Made by a program: the position numbers and the translations under genes. From NCBI GenBank assembly GCA_023078555.1, contig CM041198.1, forward strand, positions 10,731,874 to 10,795,873: DNA of 64,000 bases, in the 5' to 3' direction. The stretch's first letter is position 1. Every line of letters starts with the position of its first letter. The notes under the pieces are model-generated. The model did no database searches. It saw nothing but the letters and a program-made list of their open reading frames with translations, and had not been told where the DNA came from. Origin of the DNA: Ulva prolifera (Eukaryota; Chlorophyta; Ulvophyceae; Ulvales; Ulvaceae). This document shows positions 12,264-23,880 of this stretch, in pieces.

Positions 12264-13744
12264 TTTGAACGCAAAAACGGGTGACCATCCACATCAAGTT
12301 CCTGGTATTTGACGTCATCCTCTACGTCGGTAGCCATATCACCCAAACCCGGGACATACAACACATTTCTACGCGTGTCTAGGAACATCTGCTCATGTCT
12401 AAGACCCATTGTACTGAGCAGGTTGTACGGACATTCAGGCGCATAGTAAACACCAGGGATTTCAACATCTAACGGATGCTTGTTCCCACACTTGTCTACG
12501 TAAGTACCCATGTTCACCTGAATGGTTCCCCTGCCCATGATAGAAAGCTGCCCTGGTCCCGCAAGATTGGCAACTTTCTGACACGGGCCGTACTCAGTGA
12601 ACATCTCACAATTGCCTACAATATGCATGTCCGACCCACTATCGACAATAATGTTCCATGGCAGAGACGCGACTGGTTGGGGATACTTGTCAGGCATCTC
12701 TACAGTGCAAACATCTTTGGCCGCAGCCTGTTTGCGTTGGGGGCGGTTCGCACGCAAATGTCTTTTCTTCTTGCAGAAGAAACAGGTCCTGGTCTCCTCG
12801 CGAGGAGCCTGGCCAGCCGCGAGGGCAGCGACCACAGGACCATCACCACGGGCCTGCTTGCGCCAGCCTGGTTTGCCCGCAGGCGCTCCAGACCTAGCCT
12901 GCAGCTGCCGCTGTTGTTTGAGCAAGTCAGCGTGCTCAGTTAAACGTGATATGATTACATGGGGGGAGGAGTGTTGTACTTCGCCGCGCACGGCATTGAA
13001 CTCCTCTCCCACTTCTAAAAGTTTCAAACGAAGCCATCGCTGGCCCACATCGGCACCTAGTGCCTCCAGTTGAGTATATACACTCATCACCTCACCACAA
13101 TATGTCGCGGCATCTTTGTTGTGTTGTGATAAAGAATTAAACCGACTCCACAGTCTGTGGATTTCGGCTTCGGTGCTAGGTCTGTACTTAGCAGTCAAGT
13201 AAGACCATGCTTCAGATAGGTGTGACATGCGATAGACAGTCGTCCTATCCGCGTCAGGCAAAGACATTAGGACCTGTGTCCTCGCCCTATCATGAACACG
13301 CTGTTCATCCGCGGACGGTGCGTGCTGCAACAGATGATCTAGCTCGAATTGACCTAACCACAAAAAGACTTTCTGCTCGTACGCAACGAAGTTTTCAGTC
13401 TTAAAATTCCATTCAGGTAGTTTTCGTTTAGTCAAATCAGGTTCGCTACGTCCCCGAGATGCACGCAGCGCCTCGGTCAACGTTTCGAGTGATATGAGAG
13501 ACCCAGTGTGACCAGGATCGATCACAGCATGAGAGGAAAAAGGCACCTGCTGGCTGCTCTGCCCAGTATGGGAAGAGGGTCGTGGCCGGACGATTCGTCC
13601 GCCCCGGAGTAACATACCCGCGGGCTGTTCTCCGTCAGGGAGCTGCTGGTGAGCGTCCCTGTCGACGAGAGGCTGCTGGTCAGCATCGTCACGCCTCTCC
13701 TCGCGAGGAGAGTTGGCGTTGGAGTTGGCATTAGAAAGAGACAT
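12254..13744 (-). pseudogene. copia element 2 gag-protease
   Basis: It starts at MSLSNANSN (13744), homologous to element 1. It then keeps what element 1 lost: a zinc knuckle CFFCKKKRHLRANR, in which the last Cys of CX2CX4HX4C is Arg, and a retropepsin active site IIVDSGSDMHIVG. The frame ends by a 1-nt deletion at HPFLRSKW (about 12260), where element 1 reads HPVFAFKM. Gag and pol are in one frame in the family, without a frameshift site. Confidence 0.9.
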
Positions 13745-14051
13745 CCTGCAGTAGGAACAAACGGTTGTTTGTTGCGCGCAGCAACTCACCGATGGAATGG
13801 CTCGCAAGCCAACAGGTTGAGAAAATAAGCGATCGCATTCGCTTTTCTCAGCGCTGATCATTAAAACAAGCTTCTCGAATTGTGTCTAACAACAATATAC
13901 TACGAGAAAGCTAAATGATGCCTACGCTTTTGACCGCAGTCTGAGCGCCGGCAGAACAGTGGAATGCCCGCCGTGTCTGCGCACAGACATTGGCCGACGG
14001 CTTCCCGAACAAGACCATAAACAGACATAACGCTAACATTCACCGATACCA

Positions 14052-14401
14052 TGTCAGAAATGTGTTCGCATCTACAGGTCAGACGCGCAGTCTTAGGTCA
14101 GGTCAGGCAACCAGCATTCCATACCTGCTGCGCACAGAGGTAGAACCAAGGAATGCGGGAGAGAGAATTGGATACTGCTAGTACCGTGAAACAGTGAAGA
14201 TAATGGTTACAGATCTCAGTGTGCACATGCCTATATGCACACTGAACACTCAAGGTTACGGCGGGAAACCCTCGCGGGATCTCTCTCACTACATCGAGAC
14301 AATCTCGCCTGGCGGCTTACCCCTGCACTGGATCCGCGGATCGTCCGTGCATGGGTGCACTTGTCACCACACTGCTGCCCGCAGGCTCATGCATTGTGAC
14401 A
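14052..14401 (-). repeat. 5' LTR of copia element 2 (350 bp)
   Basis: It reads TGTCACAATG from 14401 downward and ends TGACA at 14052, followed on the minus strand by TGGTATCGGTG, the same PBS as element 1. The bases beyond it (AATGT) do not match the left flank of element 1 (CCCGC), so the copia block has no common target duplication. Confidence 0.92.
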
Positions 14402-14619
14402 AATGTGTAGCAGCTGAAGTTGGAAAATGGCAGCCATAGTCTTTGCCATACATGCATCAACATAATCAAATACAGAGTTGTGTGATTTCGAGTGCCAAAG
14501 TGGTGAGCTCGGGTGTGGTGTATGTGTGCCGCATATGTAGCGATCTGTGTGCCAGCACGGCATACACCAACACCCTACACTCAATGTGCAGCTGAGGCTG
14601 CAGGTTAGTCGTCATAGTC

Positions 14620-15412
14620 TGTTGACTGATCGGGTAGCGCAGGGAGCTGGGCACCCTAGCGAGCGTACAGAAACGACAGGAGAGAAAAACAGGCGTAACA
14701 ATGCCGCACAGATGGAATGACTGGAACAGAAGCGCCCCAATCGATCAAAGGTAATTGTGTCGATCACAGCAAAACACTTGGAATATATGTGCCCAGGCCC
14801 ATCCCTGCTTTGTGCTGTCCTCGCTACTGATAGCTCTGTGGAACTGTGGAATCGCGCTGCTCGTTGATCTCTGTACGGATCAGGGTGCAGCATCCCGCGA
14901 GATCTGGCGATCTGCTGCGGGCATTGGGATTTGGCATGTATCATCCTCCGTCAATCCAATGCAGCAACATCGTGCTGCATGGATACGCAGACGTAGGTTG
15001 GCTGGCATGGTCTTTGACGCTGCACCCTTGGCGTGCGCAAGCGCAGACCAGGAGTATGCATGCGCCGCATGCATGACGTGTCATGCACTGAGCTGGCACT
15101 TCGCACTGCCAAAAGGCTGTGGCAAAAGGTGGCATGATACATGGGATTGGTATGTGAGATTATACATGTTGAGGAATGCTAGTGGCACTTTTGGGCATGT
15201 GGAATTATGCACATGTAGCTGTATGCATGCAGCTCATGTGCACAGCTGTGGCGTGGTACATGCTGGCATTCTGAGGTATTCTTTGGTATACTTTCGCCTG
15301 GCTCAAGTTTTGCAAGGCACTAGCCAGAGATACATACACATGTATCCACAATTGGTGCCTGCATTTCTGGAATATGTGTGCTTCTGAGCAGACAGATTTG
15401 GCCATTACAACA
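14620..15412 (-). repeat. 3' LTR of gypsy element (793 bp)
   Basis: Ends are TGTTG/CAACA inverted repeats. It has the same length as the partner LTR. On the plus strand it contains a 210-codon antisense open frame (14755-15387); the corresponding frame is shortened in the other LTR, so I do not call it a gene. Confidence 0.95.
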
Positions 15413-15421
15413 CCTCCCCCC
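15413..15421 (-). other. Polypurine tract of gypsy element
   Basis: The minus strand reads GGGGGGAGG immediately before the 3' LTR, the expected place for priming plus-strand DNA synthesis. Confidence 0.8.
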
Positions 15422-15626
15422 ACACACGGGAGCGGAGCAGGGCAAACAAGAGTATGCTCTGCAAGCTCAGGGCAAGTCTGGAAGCTCAGGTAAGCAAATA
15501 AATGGAGACAGCACATTGACTTGAATGGCAGGGTACATCATAAGACCGGGGCAATGTGGTATTTACAGAGAAGGGTCTACTCATCTGGAATACGGATGAG
15601 TGACCTTGTTGGAATTAAGGCTAGTT

Positions 15627-16028
15627 CTAGAGCTGGCTGGGGAACTCATCGCAGAGATCGTGGAAATACTCTGGCAACAATTGACGACCTGAGTAGCGGT
15701 TTATCATTTCACTCGTGGCCTCATCTAGGTCTAGGACTGCATCATGCAGCCTGCGAGTAACTCTTCTGACATGGCAGAGGTCAGTGAGGTACTGAGAGTG
15801 GTAGTCTCCAAGCGCTGGCATTGTAGTGGCATCTAGCATCAACTGGCGGACGTTTTGGAGAAAGCGTCGACGCTGGACGAGGGAATGGGATGTCGGATCT
15901 TGTGGGATCTCAGGGACTGGCAAGTTTCTAACTGCACACATAGGTGGGTTCAGATGATGGAATCGGGTCTGTCGGGTTTCATGGAAGTCACATGATGGAA
16001 AAACAGGTTGGTGCCCCGCGACATGCAA
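15627..16028 (-). CDS. Extra open frame between pol and 3' LTR of gypsy element
   Basis: This frame of about 133 codons is in the sense direction of the element, downstream of the pol stop at 16156 and in another frame. The middle is helix-prone and charged (RRRFLQNVRQLML, VTRRLHDAVLDLDEATSEM). I see no signal peptide, clear membrane segment or known motif, so there is no support for an envelope. It may be an accessory protein or chance coding in the 3' leader. Confidence 0.35.
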   Translation of the reverse strand: MHVAGHQPVFPSCDFHETRQTRFHHLNPPMCAVRNLPVPEIPQDPTSHSLVQRRRFLQNVRQLMLDATTMPALGDYHSQYLTDLCHVRRVTRRLHDAVLDLDEATSEMINRYSGRQLLPEYFHDLCDEFPSQL

Positions 16029-16155
16029 CCTGGCGGATCAGATTTAGGCAGGGGTTGGCCTTGCTCCCGGGAGCCCCCTCCTCACATCACCTATGGCCTG
16101 GAAATCCCCGGCCTCACAGAGGCAGTCTGCTTACATCCAGGCGTCCCCTTCAGCA

Positions 16156-18816
16156 TCACAGCGGGGGGGCAGCATTAGCGCACATGCGCTTTGCGGACTC
16201 AGTCCGCATCCTACCACAATAACTGCAGTAGGTGACCCTGGAAAGTGCTGCCTTATGGGATTCGCTCAACCGATAACTACGTCTACGCGGTTTGCGTTTG
16301 GGATCGTCGATGTTGCTGCAACCCGCGGGCACCTTCCCCCCAGCGACGGGACGCCTGGTGGATTCAGCCTTGGCTGCTATATGGGACAGATGTAGCCGCG
16401 CTTCACGCGGAAACTCATGAATCATGTGCGCTCTCTGAGTACCGGAGGCATTGTGGAACAGATAATCGGCAACTTTCTCCAGGCATCCGGACAACTCATC
16501 AACTGGTAACCAAGAGTCATGAGATGCATCGTAGCCAACCCAGCGCACCAGGTAGTGAGGGCACGCGATGGAGATGTCGTCATCGCGATGCCGCGACTGC
16601 ATGTAATTGACTACACATTCAACTTCATAAGTGGTCGTGTCCACAGTGGCCGATGACTTGGCAGCGTCAGGGCTGGTGGCGCATGCAGCATCGAAGGACT
16701 CATTGTAAGGTTTCAGCACAGAGAAGTGAAAGACATCATGTAGACCTAGGCGCTGCAGCGTGGTCGGCAATGATATACGGGCCGCGGCCCGGCCCACTAC
16801 TTCCAGAATTTTACAGGGACCCAACCAACGCGGAGTAAACTTCTTTCGGAGAGATGGATGATGCAGAGCAACCTTACGTATAGATAGCAGGACCAAATCA
16901 CCCACAGAAAAGGTTGGCCAAGCAGATTTCCTGTTGAAATCCGACCACATTGACTGCTTGGCCTCTACCAGAGCTTGCTTTGCTAGGAAGTAATACATGC
17001 GGTGCATCACAGCTGGAGCTGGTTGCTGATGCTGCGGCAATTTGAGCGCAAGGGCTGTGGGAGACAGCGGCGGAGTGATACGGTTCAAAGAGAACGGCGT
17101 GCAGCCCGTGGCTGCCGACTTGGAGCTATTCATACTGAACTCGATATGTGGCAGGAATGCATCCCAATCATCATGTGCAGGACCGATGAAATGCCGAACA
17201 GCTTCTTCCACAACGCGATTGTAACGCTCAACTTGCCCATTGGCTCTAGGATGGTAGGAGAATGTCAGCTGCAATGCAATGCCTAGGTGATCACAAAGTA
17301 ATGTGAAAATTTTATTGTTCCACTGCGTACCGCGGTCACTACAAATGCCAAGTGGCAGGCCATAATGGGGGTATATGTGCTGGAAAAACAATGCAGCGAA
17401 TCCGGGACCATTCAGAGTAGACACTGTGGGGATCAATCTTACCATCTTGCTGAATTGATCAGCAAATACAACAATGCAATTGTGACCAGACGTGGAGTTA
17501 GGCAGTTGCGTGATCATGTCTACACTCACGACACGCCAGCATGCAGAAGGTACAGGTAGTGGGGACATGACTGCCTCCCGCTCCGACGGGGACTTCATGG
17601 TCTGACAGCTATGGCATTGTGACACTAATTTCTTGACATCTTTGTGTATATCTGGCCAGTAAAATGAGTCTGTGATCAATGATGATGTGCGAGAGACACC
17701 CATGTGTGCATGCCAGGGGTGTACGTGGTGCCACAACAGAATTTGCCGGCGCAAGTGATCATGATCAGGGACAACAATCTTGTTCTTGTGTAGATAAATC
17801 TGGTGCTTAGGGTCGTAATGGTATGATGCAGGTGGCTCGGCAAAATCAGAATCATGTGCATAGCCACTACGCAATCGCTGCCAGAAGTCGTCCGCGTGCA
17901 GATCTAGAGTCAAGTATTTGTTGGATTGTTTCAGAAGCAGCTCTGCTTGTGAGTGCGTACCCACACGCTGTGCGTCGACTGCGCGGCCGTCACACACCAG
18001 GTCCTCCTGGTCGACCCAGTCCACCGCGGAAGCATCCGGCTGCGCGGTCGCTACGTCGTCCTCACGCGCGGGCTGTTGGTGGAGGGGTGAGGCCGAGGAA
18101 TTCGGCCTCCTCCGCTGTAGGCGCGAAGTCAATGTCTGACATTGGAGATGGGGTGCGGAGGCAACCAGGAGCGGTCGCGGAGAACGGCGGCGGGTCGGCG
18201 TTGGCATGGGCCGGCGGGGAAGTGGGGATGGGGGCGGTGGCAGCGCTGGCGGAGATCCCGTTGGCATCAACACCGGGGACCGCTGAGACTCCAGCTGCTC
18301 GCCCATGCGGGGGCTGGACCCCCAGCTGATGGAAATCACTGATGGCGGCGGCTGCGTGGGCCGCCGTGGGTCCTGTGGCTGGGACAGAGGTGGAAATTGC
18401 GACTGGGAACGCAGGTCTGGCATGGGCGGGGACAGGCCGGGCGGGGGTGAACCGAACTTCTCCCGTAGCCGGGAGTAGTCGCAGGGCTGGGGAGAGATTG
18501 TTGGCAACGTCTGGTGGTATGGGGTGGCCTGATTCATCGGCGACTGGCCAGATGATATGGCCGTTGATCCAGTGCTGGCGATTGGAAGCTCGTATCCGCT
18601 TGGATCCGAGGATGGGGAAGGGTGGCATCTGCGTGCTATAGCCGTGGTCAGACTTACGGCCGGAAATGCATAAGAAACTTGCAATGGAATGGCATTTCCC
18701 GCACGAGAGGCACAAGAAATGGGATGGTCATCATGCAGTTGTACTGTCATGGAAGGCAGGTGCGTGGCACGAGACACTGCATCGGCCACCACGTTCTTGT
18801 CACCAGGCACGTACAT
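16156..18816 (-). pseudogene. gypsy pol, 3' part: integrase and chromodomain
   Basis: This 886-residue frame continues in phase from the RT/RNase H frame after one TAG (18823-18825). In order: end of RNase H (VPGDKNVVADAVSR), a Pro/Ser-rich spacer, the HHCC zinc domain (HPWHAHMGV, then CHSCQTMK), an integrase core with VVSVDMITQLP, FADQFSKMVRL and NGQVERYNRVV, the GPF/GPY-like region ending in FTPRWLGPCKI, and a chromodomain (YLVRWVGYDASHDSWLP). A Cys-rich tail (YCSYCG) closes it at a TGA. The chromodomain is expected to direct integration to modified chromatin in this lineage. Confidence 0.93.
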
Positions 18817-18822
18817 GATGTG

Positions 18823-20142
18823 CTAGTTGATGCGGGACAGCGTCTCTACCCAACGCGCTTGCTTGTTATTCAAGCGTTGCTGGGTCTGCAAGTATCTCAG
18901 TGGATTATGGTCAGAGTGGACATACACGGGGTGGCCATTTTCCAGATAGCAACGCCATTGGCGTGCAGCAAAAACAATGGCGCCCAGCTCTTTTTCAAAA
19001 GTGGCATGGTGGACCTCAGAGGAATTCATTTTTCGGCCTACCCATGCAATGGGATGCAGAGCTGCTTCATGGTCTTGCATCAAGACAGCTCCATAGGCAT
19101 AATCGCTGGCATCTGTGTATACATGGAAGGGCTGGTTGAGATTGGGATGGCGCAGGCCTGTGGCATTGATCAGAGCATGTTTGATGTCATTGAATGCTCG
19201 AGTGCATTGTTCAGTCCATGCGCTCTTGCCTTTGGCTTTCATGCGCTCGAGGAGTGGGGCAGCAAGGGTGGGAAATTTCGGAATAAATCTGCGAAAATAG
19301 CCAGCAAGACCCAAGAATGATCGGATGGTATTGGTTGACGATTTTAAATCAGCCTCAGGCCATTGTTGCAACACTGAAACCTTGTGTGGGTCTGGCTTCA
19401 CGGTATCTGCTGTAACAATATGGCCCAAGTATTTGACTTCTTGCATGGCAAATTGGCATTTGACAGCATTGCAGAAAAAGTTGTGTTCATGCAGCCTAGT
19501 CAACACACGATCAAGATTGATGGCATGATCCTCAGCAGTTCTGGAAATGATGATAATGTCATCGAGGTATGCAAGGCAAATCTTGCCAATCAGTCCACGC
19601 AAAACCACGTGCATTGCTTGTTGGAAAACACTCGGTGCATTGGTGAGACCGAATGGCATCACCGTCCATTCGTACAGGCCATCAGGTGTGCGGAATGCAG
19701 TTTTTGGCTGGGATGTCGGGGCTAGTCTGATCTGGTGATATCCAGAAGCAAGATCCAATGCAGAAAAGTATCTCTGGCCTTGCAATTTATCAAGCAAGGC
19801 ATCTATGCGTGGTAATGGGTATGTATTCTTTACTGTGTTCTCATTCAGGTAGCGGTAGTCGACACACAGTCTCAGTTTACCTCCGGGTTTGGGAGCAAAA
19901 AGGACGCTGCTTGCCCAAGGGGAGATGGACGGCTGAATCCCGCCCATGTCAAGCAAGTGTTGTACCTGCTTTTCCAGTTCAGAGTGTTCCAGTGGAGTCA
20001 ATCTGTACTGGCGGGCAGCACGTGGTCTGGTGCCAGGCAGATTCTCAATATTCATCTCAAAGCCTAAGGCTGTGGTATTTGGGGGTGCAGGCCCGAGCGT
20101 GCCTCCGGACCTAGAATGTTTGTGTACTATCTCTTGAACACA
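18823..20142 (-). pseudogene. gypsy pol: reverse transcriptase and RNase H
   Basis: The frame opens after a TAG at 20143 and ends at a TAG at 18823. RT motifs are complete: FAPKPGGKLRLCVDYRYLN, FSALDLASGYHQIRL, FGLTNAPSVFQ, the catalytic ICLAYLDDIIIIS and VKYLGHIV. RNase H begins with VYTDASDYAYGAVL, and the catalytic Glu lies in THHATFEKELGAIV-like sequence (HHATFEKELGAIVFA). The first Met of the open frame (20055) lies within the polyprotein and is not a real start. Confidence 0.93.
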
Positions 20143-21264
20143 CTATGGGATGGTGGCTACATCTTGCTGGACTAGTGCTGGTACTTGCTGCTGGGATAGA
20201 AAACCTTTCTTTTTCGACGCCGCACATACATGCATATCGCTGGAAGGCTCGACGCGTGCATGTGCTGGTTTGACATGCACCACGTACAGAGGCGACTTAC
20301 CACATTTAGCACGATTGACCATAGATTTCAGCTTACGGCTGGTGCATGCATACTCATCTGATGTTCCCTGTGAAGCAGGTGTGCGTTTGGGTATGTGCAC
20401 GACATGCTGCCAATCTCGAGAATGTTTTCGGGGGCCAGCCTTACGGCCAGGCACGATGATGCGAATGTCCGGATCATCAAACTCGAGTTTCATGTGCGTG
20501 ACGGCAATCACATCAAGACCCAATAGCGCGTGATTGGGTGCATGCCACTCTGCAGCCGGCAAACTTGCTACCACAGTGTACGTGACATCGTGACGCTGGC
20601 GGCCTATGCTTGTGCATAATGTGACAGTACCGAGGCAGGGTGCTGCACTCTCAGAGATGCCATGCGACGTGGATGTGCTTTGGTGATATGGTATGGCATT
20701 GGCCTGTAGGAATTCTACTGTAATCATGCTGTGATTGGAGGCTGTGTCTACAAGCGCCTTCAAGCGGCTGCCTTTGATGTGGATGGGGACTGTGCAGATC
20801 AGATCGACAGCGTCAATTTTCTGACTAGCACAAGACATAGCAGATGTATTTAGGCTCTGCTGGTTGGACATCAATCGCAAAACATGGAACGTCTGGTGAC
20901 CTGGCACCGGGCGGCCGTCCGTATAGGACAACAATGCATTGGCTTTGTCTACTGTGTTGTAGCTGTGTCTGCTAGTGTACGGCACAAACGCATCACTATC
21001 AAACAAGCGGCCAGGGATGGCTACTGTGACATGGTGCCCATTCAGGTTGATGGCATGTAAATGTCTCAATGCTACGTGTGCATCATCAGTGTATGGCAAG
21101 GTAACTACAATAGGGCAGGATAGCGTGGAAATATCGAATAATGACTTGTCAGCTGTGCTGAGTGAGGAAGGAAAAACAATGCCGTGGCCTGAGGCGTGGT
21201 CAGCCGCTAGTACAAAAGGCTCCACCGCCCAAGATGGGCAGCCAAGAGGCGGCTTGCCAGTTTC
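20143..21264 (-). pseudogene. gypsy pol: protease region
   Basis: In phase with gag, following a TGA at 21265-21267. It holds a retropepsin-like site KALVDTASNHSMITVEFL, where DTAS replaces the usual DTGA/S, and further down ALLGLDVIAVTHM, resembling the flap/C-terminal part (LG-D-x) of Ty3-type proteases. It ends at a TAG (20143-20145), after which the RT part continues in the same frame. Confidence 0.8.
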
Positions 21265-23869
21265 TCAACGGATATGGTTGCCAGGGGCACGTGCTCGTTT
21301 GTTCGGAGTCTGAGGGGTATCATCATACCGTTTGCGATTGCGGGGGCCCGCGGAATTTGGAGTGTTTGCCGCGCTCTGCGGCTGCGGCGGCGGGGGTGGT
21401 GGCGGCGGTAGCTCGTCGGCGGGCTCCACTGCCATCAGGCACTTGTTCTTGTTGGCAGGGTGTTGCGCCCAGGTTGCGAGTGCCTCCGGCGCAATGGAAC
21501 GCGCGGTAGGGCAGTCCGCGATGCGGTGGTACCTGTCGCTGTCAGGCATGGAGGAGGGGCAGATGCCGCAAACTCGCTTGCGGTGGTGGAAAGTTGCTTC
21601 CAAGAGGAATATCCCGACGGCCACGGGTGTGAATGGAAGGTAGTAAGGGAGCTCTTTACGGCAGGCTGCCGCAAGACCGTGGATGGTGAATGGCAAGTTG
21701 TGGTTGGCAACTTCAAACGCATACACATCTTTGATCCACTGTGGTACGGTGGGGCTGTCCATGGCATTATCGAGCCAGGCCTGCTTCTGTTGGAATGGAA
21801 GCTTACGGGCGTCCCGGAGGCCTGGTAAGCGCTCCCGGGTGACGCTGGAACATGGCGTAGATGGCTGCACATATGTTGAACGGTTATTGGAAAAGTGGCT
21901 GCGACTCTGTCCTGGTCTTTGGGTATTGGTATATGCCATGGCAATCTGCCGCTGGCCTCGTTTTGGTGCTGATGTGTGGCCATGGGCTGGCATCTCACGG
22001 GTGGGGGTGGTATGGGTGCTGGTGGATGCAAAATCTACACCCTGGTAATGGTTGGCAGAGAATGTGGCAAAGCGCTTGGCTGTGTTGGCTGTCTCCTTGG
22101 CTGTGTTCAGCTTGTCCACACACCATGTGACAAATGCTATGGCATGTGAATTTGCACGCTCGGTCGGCCATGTGTGGCTGTTCTCCAGATGTGTGGTCAA
22201 TTTTTGTAGCAGGTCTGGTAGTGGCATGAACATTTTGACTGTGGCTGACAATTCTGAGGTGCACTCAGGTGTCACAATGCATGCGCCTGCGGGCAGCGGT
22301 GTGGTGACAGGTGCACCCATGCACGGACGATCCGCGGATCCAGTGCAGGGGTAAGCCGCCAGCAGGATTGTCTTGATGTAGCGAGAGAGATCCCGCGAGG
22401 GTTTCCCGCCGTAACCTTGAGTGATGTGTGTTCAGTGTGCATATAGGCATGTGCACACTGAGATCTGTAACCATTCTCATTAATGTCTTACGGTACTAGC
22501 ACTTATCTCCTCTTACGCGTTTCCTCGGTTCTACCTCTGTGCGCAGCAGGTATGGAAACGCTGGCTGACCTGATGTGACCTGAACTGAGACTGCGCGTCT
22601 GACCTGCAAGCTGTAACGGTTTCTGACATCAGGGGACATGAGGTGCTGCAATTTGTCAAACAAGTTCCATGCAAAATCTTGCAGGGACATTTTGCCAGGC
22701 AAGTCCACATAATCGAGAAAGATCAATTGGTAATATATGCGGACATGATGCACCAAGTCATTGAAGCTGGAGGCTTTTCCAGCACGGTATTTGCTCCAGG
22801 CTCCCTCGATATGCATTCTGAATTGCCCGTTGGTAAAGAAAAAGTCACGTATGGCATCCAGCCATTCACGAACGGTGCACTCAGGAGACATGGCTTTTTC
22901 TGTGGCAACCTGGTAGTGCATGGCATCACGAGTGAAACCCTTGGACAAATATTTGATCACCTGGGCCTCAGATAGTTTCATGCATAAGACGCGGTTGTTC
23001 AAAACTTCGCACACGTAGTGATGCCACTTTCGCTCAGCGGATGCATCGCCGCGAACCGCATCAGACAAAGGAAAATGTATGGATGCGAAGAAATAATCAG
23101 CAGACCTAAACCAGGTTGCACTCGAGTCGTCTGTGAAGTTCGGGGTGTACGATGGCAGGCTCGACACGTGAGGCAGGGATGACAGTACCAGGTTAGATCG
23201 CACGATGCCGGCGTACTGCAGCGCGGGCGCTGCTGCCACCTGCGCGGATGTCGCGCGGAACAGCTGCTCCTCGAAGTAGTTCGCTGTAGTCCCAGGTAGG
23301 ATAGACGCTGCTGTGTACATGGACCGTACGATCGGCTCAATGGCGCTGACGGCGAGGGTGGCGAGCTGCGACACCATGGCCGCGGGGCTGGAGTTGGTGC
23401 TTCTTGCGCGATGCGACGTGACGCGCAAGGCGAGGGCAGGGAAGTCCAGGTGGGAGGAGAGAAGATCGCGCACGCAGCCCACAGGTGGACCCCAGTTGGA
23501 GGCGCAGGTTGTCGCAGTGGCTGCTTGCAGCTGCTCGCGCACTTGGTCGCCATTCAGGTGGGACCTTCGTCGAAGAGCTTCGAACGGAGGGGGCGTCTGG
23601 TCGGTGGTGCTTTGGACGAGCATCTGGAGCAGGGTGCGGGAAGCCTGGCCGTACAACTTCAGCACCTCGACAGACGAGCGTCGAGTCGCTTCGAAGAAAG
23701 CCTTCGTAAGTGTCAGCAGGAGGGATATGGCCAGGCGGATTGCCTCGCGCTCTGCTGCTTGCAAAGCATCGAAGCCTGACAGTTGGATGAGGTCGGGAGG
23801 TACGCCATCGTCATCTGGAGGCTGAACGACAGACGCATAAAACTGACTATACTCGCTAGGATCGGCCAT
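21265..23869 (-). pseudogene. gypsy gag, split by a solo LTR
   Basis: The start MADPSEYSQFY at 23869 lies just below the PBS. The frame runs to 22629, is interrupted by the 359-bp solo LTR plus a 5-bp duplication, and continues to a TGA at 21265. Removing the insert restores one frame. The Gag core shows HHYVCEVLNNRVL and AWSKYRAGKASSFNDLVHHV; a Cys/His cluster CGIC-x10-H-x4-C near the C-terminus is a stretched zinc-knuckle-like motif. A single TGA divides gag from pol in the same frame, so readthrough is one possible way pol was expressed. Confidence 0.85.
22270..22628 (+). repeat. Solo copia LTR nested in gypsy gag, TSD TCAGG
   Basis: This 359-bp member of the copia LTR family starts TGTCACAATGCATGCGCC and ends TTTCTGACA, flanked by TCAGG (22265-22269 and 22629-22633). 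It is about 10 bp longer than the other copies because of small internal insertions. It shows that copia insertions took place after the gypsy element had landed. Confidence 0.95.
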
Positions 23870-23880
23870 GGCAGAGAAGT

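Larger units (their letters stand above)
8305..14401 (-). mobile_element. Ty1/copia element 2, 3'-truncated, tail to tail with element 1
   Basis: Same family as element 1 but on the minus strand: LTR 14052-14401, PBS below 14052, gag-protease, integrase, RT. It stops inside RNase H at the residues SEGHGCLL, about 45 codons earlier than element 1. It is broken by a 1-nt deletion near 12260, in-frame TGA codons near 11223 and 9298, and a nested solo LTR (10675-11022). The two copies differ by many scattered substitutions, so this is not a very recent perfect duplication. Confidence 0.93.

Noticed and set aside
2760..14401. One composite transposition event of a tail-to-tail cDNA dimer
   Set aside because: The outer flanks CCCGC and AATGT do not form a target duplication, and the two copies differ at many sites and in indels, so a single insertion of a fresh dimer is not supported.
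14755..15387. 210-codon plus-strand frame in the gypsy LTR
   Set aside because: It is antisense to the element, and the frame in the other LTR is split and shortened. Better explained as chance in a GC-balanced LTR.
15627..16028. Envelope gene making the gypsy element an errantivirus-like retrovirus
   Set aside because: No signal peptide, furin-like site or membrane helix; the chromodomain places it with chromoviruses, which normally lack env.
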